A DNA stretch of 64,000 bases. Origin: Tubiluchus corallicola. Taxonomy: Eukaryota; Priapulida; Priapulimorpha; Priapulimorphida; Tubiluchidae. Within the stretch, counting starts at the first letter, position 1, and every line of letters begins with the position of its first letter. The stretch is from assembly GCA_030141605.1 (NCBI GenBank), contig JAQGDQ010000029.1, positions 551,501-615,500 on the forward strand. The letters are read 5' to 3'. This document shows positions 45,538-57,300 of the stretch, in pieces. Made by a program: the position numbers and the translations under genes. The notes under the pieces were generated by a model, which saw only the letters and a list, made by a program, of their open reading frames with translations, was not told where the DNA came from and made no database searches.

Positions 45538-46712
45538 AGGAGTTCCTCCTGATTTATTACAAATTTATTGCAACATAAGTAATAATTACGTGTCGCAAGG
45601 GTTGCTGCCTGTCAAAATAATTTATATTGATGCAAGTTCAATTTTCGGATATTTAGTTTTTTCTAGGCTGGTATAATCATCAGACTTTATTTGTTCAATT
45701 AAAAAAATTAGTAAGTAAATAATTCATTTACGTCTAGGTCAGGTAGATGGCGACACAAGTGCTCATCTCATAATCATCAAACACATGTTACCGTACTCCT
45801 ATAGCAGAATTCTAAATGAAAAGAAATTTGCCCTCAAAACAGGTAAATACGAGAGTTGCTATAGCGAAAACTAGGCACTGATAGGCCATGGGCTTGTCAG
45901 CAGCACTTCCGAGAAAAATGCTATAAACATTGTTATACGACGTACTATGCAATACAGATAGCACTGTTCTTTAAAAAAAATAATAAACTATAATTTCAAA
46001 AAGAAGCTAGGCTACAAAATCAAAAAATAATTTTAAATAATAACAACAACAGCAATGATAATAATAATAATACAGAATTTGGTTTTGAAAGTTAATAAGC
46101 TAAAATTCATATAATTAAGTGCTCCTTAGCATAAATTATATTGCTGTAATGATTTAAAAGTCTGAAAAAGAAGAGAAGAATTTAGCTGTAGTGATGTCAC
46201 TATGATAGTGTGATTATATACCTATAGGCAACTTTAGTATATAAAAATAATTAACAAGAATTCAACAATAAAAAAAAGATACTTTCGCAGACAGCACAAT
46301 GAGTAAGAGAAAGTAAAAAACAGCATTTAAAAATAATCTTTAAAAATAATTAAGTTTGCCACTAAAGCTCCTGTTTGCGCCAGGAAACCAGAAATTGCTA
46401 ATTTATTAATGAAAGTGCTTTATGAACACTTACGAACAAATTTGGCATTGTCACTGGGATTATAGGTCTTCCAGTTGTCTTTGTCGCCGTCGTTCCTGTT
46501 GCTGTTGTTGAGTGATACTGATTTTACCAACTGCGGCTTCACTCAAGACATTGTCACTTGCTTTCGACATCAATAGGTGGCGGTGCAGTGCAAATCTGCT
46601 CTAGTCTGCTAAGTAGCACAGCATAGCTCCGTTAGGCATACTTGTGTTGGCTGCGCTGAGTGTAGCCTTACTGTTGTCTATTTCTAGCGTTTCAGTTAAA
46701 CAGTGGGTTAGG
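45538..46712. other. Intergenic stretch, 3' UTR and promoter space
   Basis: AT-rich with a short AAT/AAC microsatellite near 46040. It should hold the 3' UTR of the coiled-coil gene and the promoter of the prolyl 3-hydroxylase gene. No exon seen. Confidence 0.4.
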
Positions 46713-48815
46713 ATGGCGGAGGGTCGTGCAAGTATGTGTTATGAGAGAAAATATGTCTATAGCATACAACTGAGTATAGTTTTATGTTTGATGACTACTT
46801 GGCATGTGTACTGTACTCCAGAAAACCCCGATGTCACGTACGGGATGCTGTACAAAGAGGCCAAGGACGCTTATCTTGAAGAACGGTATGATGCTTGTTA
46901 CGGTTTAATGAAAAAGGCGGTAGAAGACTGGAATTATTACCACGAAATCCTAGTGTACTGTAGAAAAACATGCCGAGATCGTGCTCAAAGTGAAACAATG
47001 CCACCCAGTGTGGAGGATTTAAATTTCTATGATAAAACGTTACGGCAAAGTCTGTGTCTGATAGACTGCAAGCGACGGAAACTTGCCGGTCGACCGGAAG
47101 ACGTAGACCAGGTGATGGACGAAAATTTCGCGACCAGGAAGCCCTACGATTACCTACAAATTTGTTACTTTAAAGCAGATAAAGTGAAGGAAGCTATAGC
47201 GCACGCCTACACTTACCTAATGGGAAACCCGGGTCATGAAGTAATGACTAACAACTTAAAATACTACCGCTTGCTACCTGGTGTTACAGACGACATGTTC
47301 AAAGATCTTGAAATGATGGAACATCAGAAAGATTTCATTCTTGGTGTACAGCAGTATGAAAGTAAGAATTACGATGCCATGAGACATTCCTTTGAATCGG
47401 CATTGGAAAGCTACTTGGAAAAACTCGACGAATGCAGGCTTCTCTGCGAAGGCCCTTTCGAGCAGGGCTTCCCCAATGACTTTCCAATAGCCCTGTCCAA
47501 TCATTATGCGTCTGTGCTGCGTTGTCAGGTGGGTTGTGAGGAGAGACTGGGACGTATCTACGATATTCTGCACCCAGATTTACTAGCTAGCATGTATCAC
47601 TACCTGCAGTATGCATACTTTCAGATCGGTGACTGGGATAACGCTGCCAAAGCGGTGGCTTCTTTCCTGGTTCTGCAGCCTGAAGACGAGGACATGCTGT
47701 ACAACAAGGAATTCTACATAAAAGAAGGTATGCGAGAGGAATTGTTCCACCCTAGTGAGACAGCTCTTTACATAATGCATCGAAGAGACTACGAGAACGA
47801 CCTACTGAATTTCATTGATGTGGAATTTCCGAAGATCTATGACATTCCATTGATGACCAAAGAAGGAAAGGATCGTGTGGAATACACCGATGACATTTTC
47901 TGGGACCGACCGCCGTTTCCACCAGAAGCTGGTGCTGGTGACTCTTCCTCAGACAAAGACGAGGTAGAAACCGAAGAAGACAGGCAGAGGCATGTACGTC
48001 AGGCACAAGCAGTGAAGCAGTACGAACAGGCAGGCGTACACATATCTTTGACTGAGCGCGGACTCAACGGGTCATCAAGGTTTGTAGCTGATGGACTGTT
48101 GTCAGAAGAAGAATGTAAGACGTTAATCAAGATGGCTGATGATGGTGTTCAGGTTGGCGATGGCTACACGGTGGGAAATCCGTTTATTCATACCAAAAGT
48201 GAAAAGTTTGCCGGGATGACCATCGACCGAGGGTTAGATCTCGCACGCGAAGGTAAACTCGACCCCAAATCCCTGAACCTCTTCGTGAACTTGAGCGAAA
48301 AGGCTCGAGATTTTATCGAAAATTATTTCGGTCTGAAATCTCATTTATACTTCGCCTTTACTCATCTAGTGTGTCGGACTGCAGTAGAGGGAAAAAAGAG
48401 GGACGAACGTGACTGGTTAAGTCACCCCATTCATGGTGATAACTGCATCCTTCACGCCGACGGCGATTGTGTCAAAGAACGACCTGCATTTACGTGGCGC
48501 GATTACAGCGGACTTTTGTATTTGAGTGGTGATTTTGAGGGAGGAGAGTTCATTTTCGCCAACAAAAAGCAACAAGTTTTGGCGCAGGTGAAGCCAAAGT
48601 GTGGTCGGTTAGTGAGCTTCTCTTCTGGAGGAGAGAACTTACATGGAGTCCGTGCGGTGACCAAGGGACGACGGTGCGCTCTAGGAATGTGGTTTACTCT
48701 AGACCCTGACCATAGGGAAGCAAATCGAGAAGATATTATAGATGATTTAAGAACTCTCCTTGGCGCAGATGAATTCGCCAAAGTGTCCTTACCAAATGCA
48801 CGCATGGAGTTGTAA
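46713..48815 (+). CDS. P3H: Prolyl 3-hydroxylase (leprecan family), intronless
   Basis: 700 residues from the ATG at 46713 (context GGATGG). A longer frame upstream lacks an ATG. A hydrophobic signal segment, YSIQLSIVLCLMTTW, lies near residues 15-30. The N-terminal half has the leprecan helical repeats with paired cysteines (YDACYGLMKKAVEDW, YHEILVYCRKTC, LCLIDCKRR, LQYAYFQIGDW). The C-terminal part is an Fe(II)/2-oxoglutarate dioxygenase: HGD at about 574-576, the distal His in GGENLHGVRAV at about 644, and Arg in KGRRCALGMWF at about 653-654. The enzyme 3-hydroxylates proline in collagen chains inside the ER. The C-terminus is RMEL, a weak variant of the KDEL-type retrieval signal. Length is close to vertebrate P3H1. 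The lack of introns is odd, since vertebrate relatives have many. Confidence 0.93.
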   Translation: MAEGRASMCYERKYVYSIQLSIVLCLMTTWHVYCTPENPDVTYGMLYKEAKDAYLEERYDACYGLMKKAVEDWNYYHEILVYCRKTCRDRAQSETMPPSVEDLNFYDKTLRQSLCLIDCKRRKLAGRPEDVDQVMDENFATRKPYDYLQICYFKADKVKEAIAHAYTYLMGNPGHEVMTNNLKYYRLLPGVTDDMFKDLEMMEHQKDFILGVQQYESKNYDAMRHSFESALESYLEKLDECRLLCEGPFEQGFPNDFPIALSNHYASVLRCQVGCEERLGRIYDILHPDLLASMYHYLQYAYFQIGDWDNAAKAVASFLVLQPEDEDMLYNKEFYIKEGMREELFHPSETALYIMHRRDYENDLLNFIDVEFPKIYDIPLMTKEGKDRVEYTDDIFWDRPPFPPEAGAGDSSSDKDEVETEEDRQRHVRQAQAVKQYEQAGVHISLTERGLNGSSRFVADGLLSEEECKTLIKMADDGVQVGDGYTVGNPFIHTKSEKFAGMTIDRGLDLAREGKLDPKSLNLFVNLSEKARDFIENYFGLKSHLYFAFTHLVCRTAVEGKKRDERDWLSHPIHGDNCILHADGDCVKERPAFTWRDYSGLLYLSGDFEGGEFIFANKKQQVLAQVKPKCGRLVSFSSGGENLHGVRAVTKGRRCALGMWFTLDPDHREANREDIIDDLRTLLGADEFAKVSLPNARMEL

Positions 48816-50154
48816 ACTATAGGAACGCTACACGCATTACTACTGCCATTATTGTCCTCACATAAATTTACTTCATACGGGAACAGTTTCAGACTTCTAG
48901 CGCAGAAACAGCAGTTGACGCTCCCTAGCTAGGTTGTCATTTCATTGATTTTTAGATAGGCTTTATTCAGACAGCTGTTATTTGAACATGACCATTCTAT
49001 GCTCAAAAACAAACATTTCCAAAATTGTCATTATAATTCGCAGTCGACACCACAGTGACTATTCTTACCTATTGATAATGAAAATTCGGTCTATATTTTA
49101 TCATGTAGCGCCTTGGCTACTGCCTGCAGGGGTTTACTTTTAGTAAGCATGTTGCATAATGTGAGTCAGTGACATTTGGCAGTAGTATTGGTGTCATTTA
49201 CATTTTTATACTATCTTTCATCTACCTACTATGGGCTTTCGGTGTGAAAAGGATACTCGTACTTTTGGACAATTGCAGCGTATAGATTAGTTAGGTATGG
49301 TATTAAATGGTTCTGCTAATGATTTCACATAAAAGTATTAATGGGGCGAAGGTTTTTTTATTTTCATTTTATATCTTATATTTCACAGGTTATCGTGGAA
49401 CTAAAGATCAGTAAATAGCCGTATGCTGGAAAAATTATTCTGTTAGGGTTTCCCAACCCTGTGTGAACCTTTTTAACTTGCGCAAATCAAAACGTAAAGA
49501 ATATGGACTCGATCCATTCATAATTAAATGCTAGTCATTTTGTTCATGCTATTAGGTACTCTCTGCGCGTGGTTACCGCAGTAACTTAGCCTTGTCAACT
49601 GCACATTAAAATCTGTATAGTTTATGTAATATTAAAATCGAGGCCAATATTAAAATTTGCCATCAATAGAACTTGGTTAGGTCAAAACGTGCATACATGC
49701 GGAAGGAGCTGATGCCAATAAATTAAAAAGTGGTTTTGGAATGAGACTGTTGCAGTTTTATTGCGACAAGTTCTACATTGACTTCTAATTGCCTTATGTC
49801 CGTCAGCTAAAAAGCTTTATTTTTGATTTTTTTGTAATGCAGTAAATACCGTCTACAATCTCTGCTTGTTTTGTACTTTTGCTTCCCACCGAATTTATGC
49901 AAATTTCAGAACTTCATAGAATTTCCTACAATTAATTACTTCTGCGTTTATGCATGTAAGTCTATGGTTCTTATTTAATTTATTTTGATTTTGTACTTAT
50001 TTACGTTTATGGTAATTATGACTAATAATGATCCAGTGATACGTATTGCATTATTGGTCTAATATCACAATACCAAGTGGTCTAAACTACTTATAGTTAA
50101 TGAAGTTTTTTATTAATTAATAAAGTGGTGTAAATACTGGAAAATATTTTAATT
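48816..50154 (+). other. 3' flank of the prolyl 3-hydroxylase gene
   Basis: No ORF. A candidate AATAAA at 49717-49722 would give a 3' UTR of about 0.9 kb. Confidence 0.4.
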
Positions 50155-50345
50155 TATGTTGGTGCTATTAGCTATAAATTTGTATAGATTTATAATTATT
50201 TAGCTCATGTTAATGACGTGCAACATTTTGCGATAAAATAAAAGAGCCTACATTGTACAGTATTTCGATTAAAATAAATAAAAAACATTGTTGTTGAAAG
50301 TATTTTTTGAAAAATTTGTTTCATATTCAAATGTAGAACGAATGT
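50155..50345 (+). repeat. AT-rich duplicated segment, copy 1
   Basis: Contains GTTAATGACGTGCAAC, AAATAAAAGAGCCT and TTGAAAGTATTTTT, which recur in the same order at 51945-52125. Similarity is high over about 180 bp. Whether it is a transposon or a local duplication is not clear. Confidence 0.7.
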
Positions 50346-50804
50346 TAAAAGATGCGTATTATCAACTTTTCACTTGTCAAAATAATTTATTACCTGCGGA
50401 ATAAAAATTATTTTATAATAATCGATTGAACTAACCTAACTGTCCTATAGCTTTAAGGCTATCTGTTTTCTTATTAGTTACACGCGATGAAGTAGTACTA
50501 TATAACGTGCAATGTTTAAAATTCCGTTTTAGCGCACAAGTTTGAAGAAACTTAAGAAGAGTTCAAACCGCGCGCAACAAGGTCAATGCCATACATTCTG
50601 CACTTGTCGCACAAGCCTGAATGTCAATGACTGCTAACTAAAAATAATTTGCTAGAAAAGTTCGTATTTTTACATGTCGTGTTTAGCATTCACTCGTCAT
50701 TTATAGAGAACTTCAACGCCGCAGAGAATTCCAACGTGTATCCAATTTAGATTCGGTAACACAAAATTCACATAAAAAAATTAAAATTTAACAATATGTT
50801 TGTC

Positions 50805-50875
50805 ATGTCCGGGAGAATAAGCAGAGAATATGTGCACAAGCAGAAAGTCTAGGGTTCGAATTCCAGTGGAGTGAA
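50805..50875 (+). repeat. tRNA-like (SINE head) fragment
   Basis: The text GTCTAGGGTTCGAATTCCAG contains a perfect B-box (GGTTCGAATTCC) with a partial T-arm. An A-box is not clear in the preceding GGGAGAATAAGCAGAG. Probably a tRNA-derived remnant. Confidence 0.3.
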
Positions 50876-51944
50876 AAATTGTTTAGGTTTTCTAATTTAC
50901 AGTATTGCACAGTGCATCCCTGTCGACCAATGTCTCAGCCTGTCAAGTTTATCCTTGATTTGTGACAAATGCGTTCCACTCCAACAATCTATACTGAATA
51001 GGCCCTATCGCTGAGTGCTGAATCTCAGCTTACACAATGCGAAACGGTTTTAAAACGAACTTTCTGAGAGGCGCAACCTCGTATTGTTATCTGCAAAATA
51101 AATTGTTCCGTATATGTAAGTTTCCTCTGTAAGTTTAATACTGTTAAACATTTATTAACGCAGTTAAACAACAGTCGAGGCAGAAATGAGCTACATAAGT
51201 TACATATAAGATGCGAATCGTTATCAATATTATCATTACGACATGTCGACTCGTTGACCATAATTAGATGTTGCTCTTAGAAAAACGCAAACTCAAATGA
51301 AGGTTGTTTATTACTTGTAAAAACATTATTATTTGGAGATAAAAATTTATTATTGGTTTAAAATCTTTTAAAACCCCGTCTGCATTTATCAAGAGTTGTA
51401 AAAAAAACAAAAAAAACAATTAGACATTTTATTTACAAAAATCTCCATTTATGGAATTGTGTTTACAATAGTTTGTGTTAAGGACATCTGCATAATGGTA
51501 CAAACAATTTTCTCACCCACCTTTCTTGTCCAGTGTAACTACAGCAGAGAATACGGCCGCGAAGAATCCGGAAAAAGTAGAGCTTGAACAATGACAATTC
51601 CGAATGGCACGCTGCATCGATTTTTGTAAGTAAATAGCAGACGATATTACTAGGTAAATACCATCTTGTCAACGCGAAGCCTAAAGTAATATATATCTAT
51701 ATATTGGTCTCCATGCTCGTGTAATTTAAGACTCAGATTTGCGAAGCAATTACGTTCGCTTATTAAAGGCTTACTGCGCATGCTCTGCTAATAAATTTCT
51801 TTTTAGTTTTTTGCATTCTGCGTTTTTAATGTTCTCATAGGTTGGTCCTTCTGGCTGCTTGTTAACATTTATTTGTTCTTGTACTTGCTTTTTTGCCAAG
51901 TGTTTGAAGACAGAATTTAGCTACATAAGTTGCAAATGAATATT

Positions 51945-52125
51945 ATTTGCTATGAATGTGAGTATTGCTATTATATAATTATTTAACTCTTGTTAATGAC
52001 GTGCAACTGTTTGCGATGAAATAAAAGAGCCTGCTTTGTTCAGTATTTCAAATAAAATAAATAAAAAATATTGCTGTTGAAAGTATTTTTGGTAAAACTT
52101 GTCATACTTTTCATAAAACGAGATT
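51945..52125 (+). repeat. AT-rich duplicated segment, copy 2
   Basis: Second copy of the segment at 50155-50345, 1.8 kb downstream and in the same orientation, with scattered substitutions. Confidence 0.7.
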
Positions 52126-54296
52126 TTTTGCAAAAAAATGTTTAATTGTTTTTTTATTATTATTTTATAATTTCGTTTTTGCTCACAGAGGCCAGTTTTA
52201 CAAGCGATAAAATTCAGATAGATTTCCAAAAGACTTTTCTCTGTTTCTAAAAGACCCAAAAATATTTTACCTACAATAAATTATACGTAGAATAATTAAT
52301 GTTTTTTTACCAGCACTCAACAACATTCATTTGAGTATGGGTTGTCCAAAGAGCAATATCTAATTGTGGTCAACGAGGCAACGTCACAACGACAACAACG
52401 ATGATGATTTGCATCTTATGCAAATTGTGTAGATAACTTCTGTCTCAGCTGTTTTTAACTGTGTTAAAAATACTTAATAGTGTTAAACTTACAGAAGGAA
52501 AAATCATATAAGGAACAATTTATTTTGTAGATAATGATACGGAGGGTTGCCTTTCAAAAAGTTCGCTCGTAGTATATAGTGCGTGACAAGGTTGCAAAGT
52601 AATACATGTCGAAGTTTAGCAGTGACCACCACGACAATGTAACGTGGCATTTGTCACGTTATTCAGAACAATTACATTTCGCTCCACATAATGTGACATT
52701 TGTAAGATTTATTAGTTAAAAAGGCAGTAGAAATCGGAATAAATTCGGTTGTTTTATATACTTGCAAAGAAAACGAAATTAATTACTGCCTTTGTTATTG
52801 TTGTTGAACTGCAGTCAATGTTATTGCTGCCGCTGCCTCTGCAGCTACTACCATTTCATAATTATGTAACTACTGTTTAATTTTATTATTGAAAATTTGT
52901 GTCAATCAGTGTCATATAATACAGTCTAGCTATTCGTTGCTTATGTTTAACTCAGCTGTTAGTGATGAAAGACATGTCAGGGAATTTGTTCAACATCTGC
53001 TTAACTTTCAGATATAGTTGAAAACTCTTCCAGTCTTGGAATTAACCTTCATAGTTCGGCTTCTGCGTCTTTCAACATTCATCCTTCACTTAAGCATAGC
53101 GATGTTTAGTTAGCGAGAATACATGTCAGTTGGTGGCTCCATGTTCTACATTTAGTTCAAAGATCTCAGACCGCTCAGAACACTTTATTTCTCCTAATGT
53201 AATCTGTCTAAAGCCGGCCTATTAGAAAATTCATACTTTTATGCGAGTCTGTCAAATCATGTTACAGTCAGTAGTAGCCCACGCAAAAATTTCTGTCCCT
53301 TAATTGTTGTCGTTTTGCATTCTTTTCTTTCTTTGCGACTTCCTGCCAATACACAAATCGTTGCCCTGGGCAATAATTTGCGTAAAATCTGTTCAGGCGT
53401 TGAAAAGCAAAATAAGCCATTTTGGAGCACTTTTCGTCTAAATAAGTTATAGAGTAAATTTTGTTGCTAGAAACACAAGTTGCAGTCAGACTCTAATCGC
53501 ACTTTCTTTATGTTTTTAAGTCAGATGTTAGTGTAATCTTCTAGCACTTTGTTATTATTTTATACGTTATTAATACGTAATCTTTATTAAAATATTATTA
53601 ATATTTACAAGAAAGTATAAAATATGGAGGCAGGATAAAATGTATATCCAGTACAGAATAAAATTTTACAGATTAAAAGGGCTAGTTAAAAGATTATGGG
53701 GAAAAGCACAAAGAGCCAGGGTACTTGCAGTTGCCTATTAAAAGATAAATGATTATTAAGATTTACATCTTTTAAATGTTTTTTTTAAAAAAATTGCTTC
53801 TCTGAGTACAGACCATGTGACCACAGTCGACAGATTTTAAATTTTAGATATTTTGTTTGTAAAGTTTTTAAAACAAACTGTAAGTGAGATGATTATTTTA
53901 GATGAAGGTGGTTTTTCTAAAAATAGTATATAGCACCACTTCCATGTAATATAGGATATCACATTATCAGATCACAGTATGTTTGCATGTAATATAAGAC
54001 TATCACGTTGTCAGATCACAACATATTCGACTAAGTTCAACAATCGGCAATACTAAAGAACGACGGCAAGTTTTGTGGATAATTAATATCTGGTACAGCA
54101 AATCGTTAAACAGCATGTTGTTAACATGATTAGTTGTTTTATATGCGCTAAAACAGTGTGTAGAAAATTTTAGAGGTCTTTACGTCTTTACCAATTGTCA
54201 CACCAAAGTCTTTTACTGATTTGCAAGAAGAAGAATAATCATTTAGGTCCATAAGTATGAATGTCAATGGAAATGTTTTTAATGCATTGTTTCAGT
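52126..54296. other. Non-coding stretch
   Basis: No supported exon, RNA or repeat. Short open frames lack codon structure. Confidence 0.35.
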
Positions 54297-54395
54297 TACA
54301 GTGCGGCGACCCGCAAGAGTTCGCTAACTTACTCAGAATGCCCCAGGAAGAACTAATTTTTCTTTTCTTGACATGTTATTGAAATCTGCTACCCG
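54297..54395 (+). pseudogene. Possible Harbinger-type transposase remnant
   Basis: A short frame reads QCGDPQEFANLLRMPQEELI and then FLFLT before a stop. The pattern 'DPxxFxNxLRMxxExF' is the opening of many Harbinger/HARBI1-like transposases. No nuclease domain follows. A brief resemblance only. Confidence 0.2.
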
Positions 54396-57300
54396 CAATT
54401 AGCTGACAGGGTAGCATTTTACAAGCACAGTACAAATCTTGGCAAGATTGCAACTTTTGTCTCTCCAAATCATGAACGAAAGATGTGTAACTTATATAAA
54501 AATTTGACACAATATTGTCCTGCTACCCAGTAAGATGTTGACCTTTTTGTCAAGCCTTAGTTTTTCGCCACACGCCATACTATTTTTCGCTCACTCTCGA
54601 TCTACCAGGGCGGTAAAAATCGCCCAAACATTTTACCTGAAATTGCTCAAATTCAGTAAGACTCTACAACATCCCCTTCAAAATGTTACTTTATTTATCC
54701 AATCAATCAACAAAATGCTATCCTGGGATTCATGAAACTACATTCAGCAATAAAATTATTATCAGAATTATAAAAGTGCTTCCCGAACGAGCAATAAATG
54801 TCAAAAATCCCCGAGGTTTTCTCTGAATTTATAAATGATGCCGCGCTGCCAGCTACTAATCCTTCTTGTAATCGAGTTGTTTGCTATGTTCGTTTAATCA
54901 TTATACTGGCGCGCTAATGGTATAGACGTATATAGATCAAAAATGATTTTCACGAATGTTTAACAGAGTTGGGTTGTCTTAGCTGACCCACAACCACCCA
55001 TGAAAGCTACAAATTCTGACCCATAAACCGATCGAACCGCGACAATCCAAGGAAGCCTATCATACAGCTACCCACTGAATACACACACATATGTATTTCT
55101 GATGAAGCCCATAAAAGAATAATTATGATGCCTTGGAGTATTTTCTGAATTTAATCATTTCGTGAACATAACTAGGCATAACAATGCTGAACTAAGCATA
55201 TGTGATTCATAACGTAGTCTCTGCATTCCTGTAAAATGAGCATTGCACAATCAAAGAAGGCACTCTCTATACCACTGTGAATTAAGACTACGTGACCCAA
55301 CTCGTTTCCATTCTACACTTCTGTGAATTGAATTTACGTGACCGAGACCTATTCTTTTTCCCCTCGTGAATTCAGCAATACTTGGCCAACTGTCCTGTTT
55401 TTAATTCTACACTTTAGGGTCTGAAACTGTATTGAGTTTATGTAACTTTTTTATAAACTTCGCCTATATAAAATTGTTTCATTCTTTGTTTGGAAAAGAA
55501 TAAACCAATAAGTGTAGACAATGATCATTTAAACCTTTCTTCTAAATTTGTGGCTGAGTGTGATGAAAGATTAAAGTTTAAAACGTTTAAAATTGTTTGG
55601 GAGTTTCATACAAGACTTTTTTGCACGTTCCAATTGCACATTCTGCCTCAGTTAGAGTTCAAGAGGACGCGACTTTTAAGTTTATTTTCATAACTGTAAA
55701 ACTGCTGACAAGAAAATATACTTCAGCTGCGATGAAATTCTTTAAGGTGGAAATTTCCAAATGCACAGTTTTGCCTTTCAGTCGGCGGTACAATCCAGCA
55801 TCTATTTTATTTTTTCAAAGAGATCAGTTTTCATCTGCACCCTGATTTTATCGTAGGTTATCCAGGGAGAAAATTTCTATTTCCGGGGGCCGCCATTTGT
55901 AGCAAAAAATACAAAAAGCTAAGAAAAGGCACATTACCATCAAAACAGCGTACAAAAATATAAAAAGGATATGTTCCCTCGGATCCAATGGTAGTGAGTA
56001 AATACCCCCTCTTAATATTCAAAACAATGCTAAATTTAATCAATCTAGAAACAGTTGGATTAAATCACTTCAATTTATACACTAAAGACAAGGGAAATAG
56101 GTGGGACGGGCAGGATAAGACGGAATGGCTGCAGAAAGTTAACTATTTTCATCCAAAAATCTTCAGGCCTTTTTTCCCGATGTGTTTCAAGTTTTTTTCT
56201 GCTGCCTCTCCCCGTTAAAGCCGCTGACTTGTATGGCTTCTTGGCTTCAAATGCTTCTTCAGCTGACGACATTGAATGTCCTATAAATCTTGCTGTAAAC
56301 GCACTCGCTTTGATTAAAAGACCATTCTCGCTAGCATTGAACAAATATTGGCAATGAAACAAAAAAGATTTCTCAGCCGCTCTAACAAAGCAAATGGTTT
56401 CTCGATGGAACAACGTTGGACCAACATTAAATACCATCGAGCACCATATGGCCGTCGTGTCTAACTACGCACATACGTGTGTGAGATTATCTGCTATGAA
56501 GTTTTACTGTGCAGGGCACGCGTTCCTACATCCATACTTAGCTTTCTCACTAAACTGGACCTACCTAATTTCAAGCATCAGTGCACTACACATTTCGGAC
56601 AAGAGAGCTTAAGACACATTCTTGGTACCGCTGCAGAAGTTTATGACCAAGTTCTTTCAACATAAAGGACAAAGTCTGGACACATATACAAACGAAAACT
56701 GTTCTGGACGCAGCAAAAACTCATTTTGGACTCTGATTATAGAGAGTTTAATCAAAAACTTAGATACATCATATTTTACAGCAAAACAACACCTATTCAA
56801 ATTCTATGTCTAAATCACTGCACGCTTCCATGGAAAGATAAGTGTGTGAAGCGTAGGTGGTCTAACCAACCAGCCAACCACCCGTCGAAGCGTGCAGAAG
56901 GTTTTGGGAAAGACGGCAGAAGTTGTATAAATCTGGTAAGTCTTCTGAGCCGTAAAGACATATAAACAAGAAACGCAACAGCTGCGTGTTTTGGCACGTT
57001 GCGCCGACAACTGCTTATTGACCAAATAAACAAAAACCAGAAACAGACGACTTCCCTGCTGGTTTTTTAGAAAATACGTTTATTATTTATGCCACAACAT
57101 TGATTGCATCTGGCAGAACAAAAGTAGTAGACAAACCGAGTTCAACTCACAAGTTCGCTCATGTCATACCAGACCTCGAGCAACAAGTTAAGTCAAGACA
57201 CCGCAACTCTATACGCTATATACATTTACAATAATTTGCAAACGCCTCTTCAATGAGGTCCTAGTTAACAATATCAAGAGGAAGTCGTGGTTAATTATGA

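Noticed and set aside
46644-46712. Upstream extension of the prolyl 3-hydroxylase frame
   Set aside because: Begins at a non-ATG codon; the first ATG at 46713 has good context and is followed by a suitable signal segment.
56075-56437. 120-codon minus-strand frame with a Lys/Glu-rich protein-like middle
   Set aside because: No recognisable family, no splice support and overlapping plus-strand frames; at most a decayed ORF.
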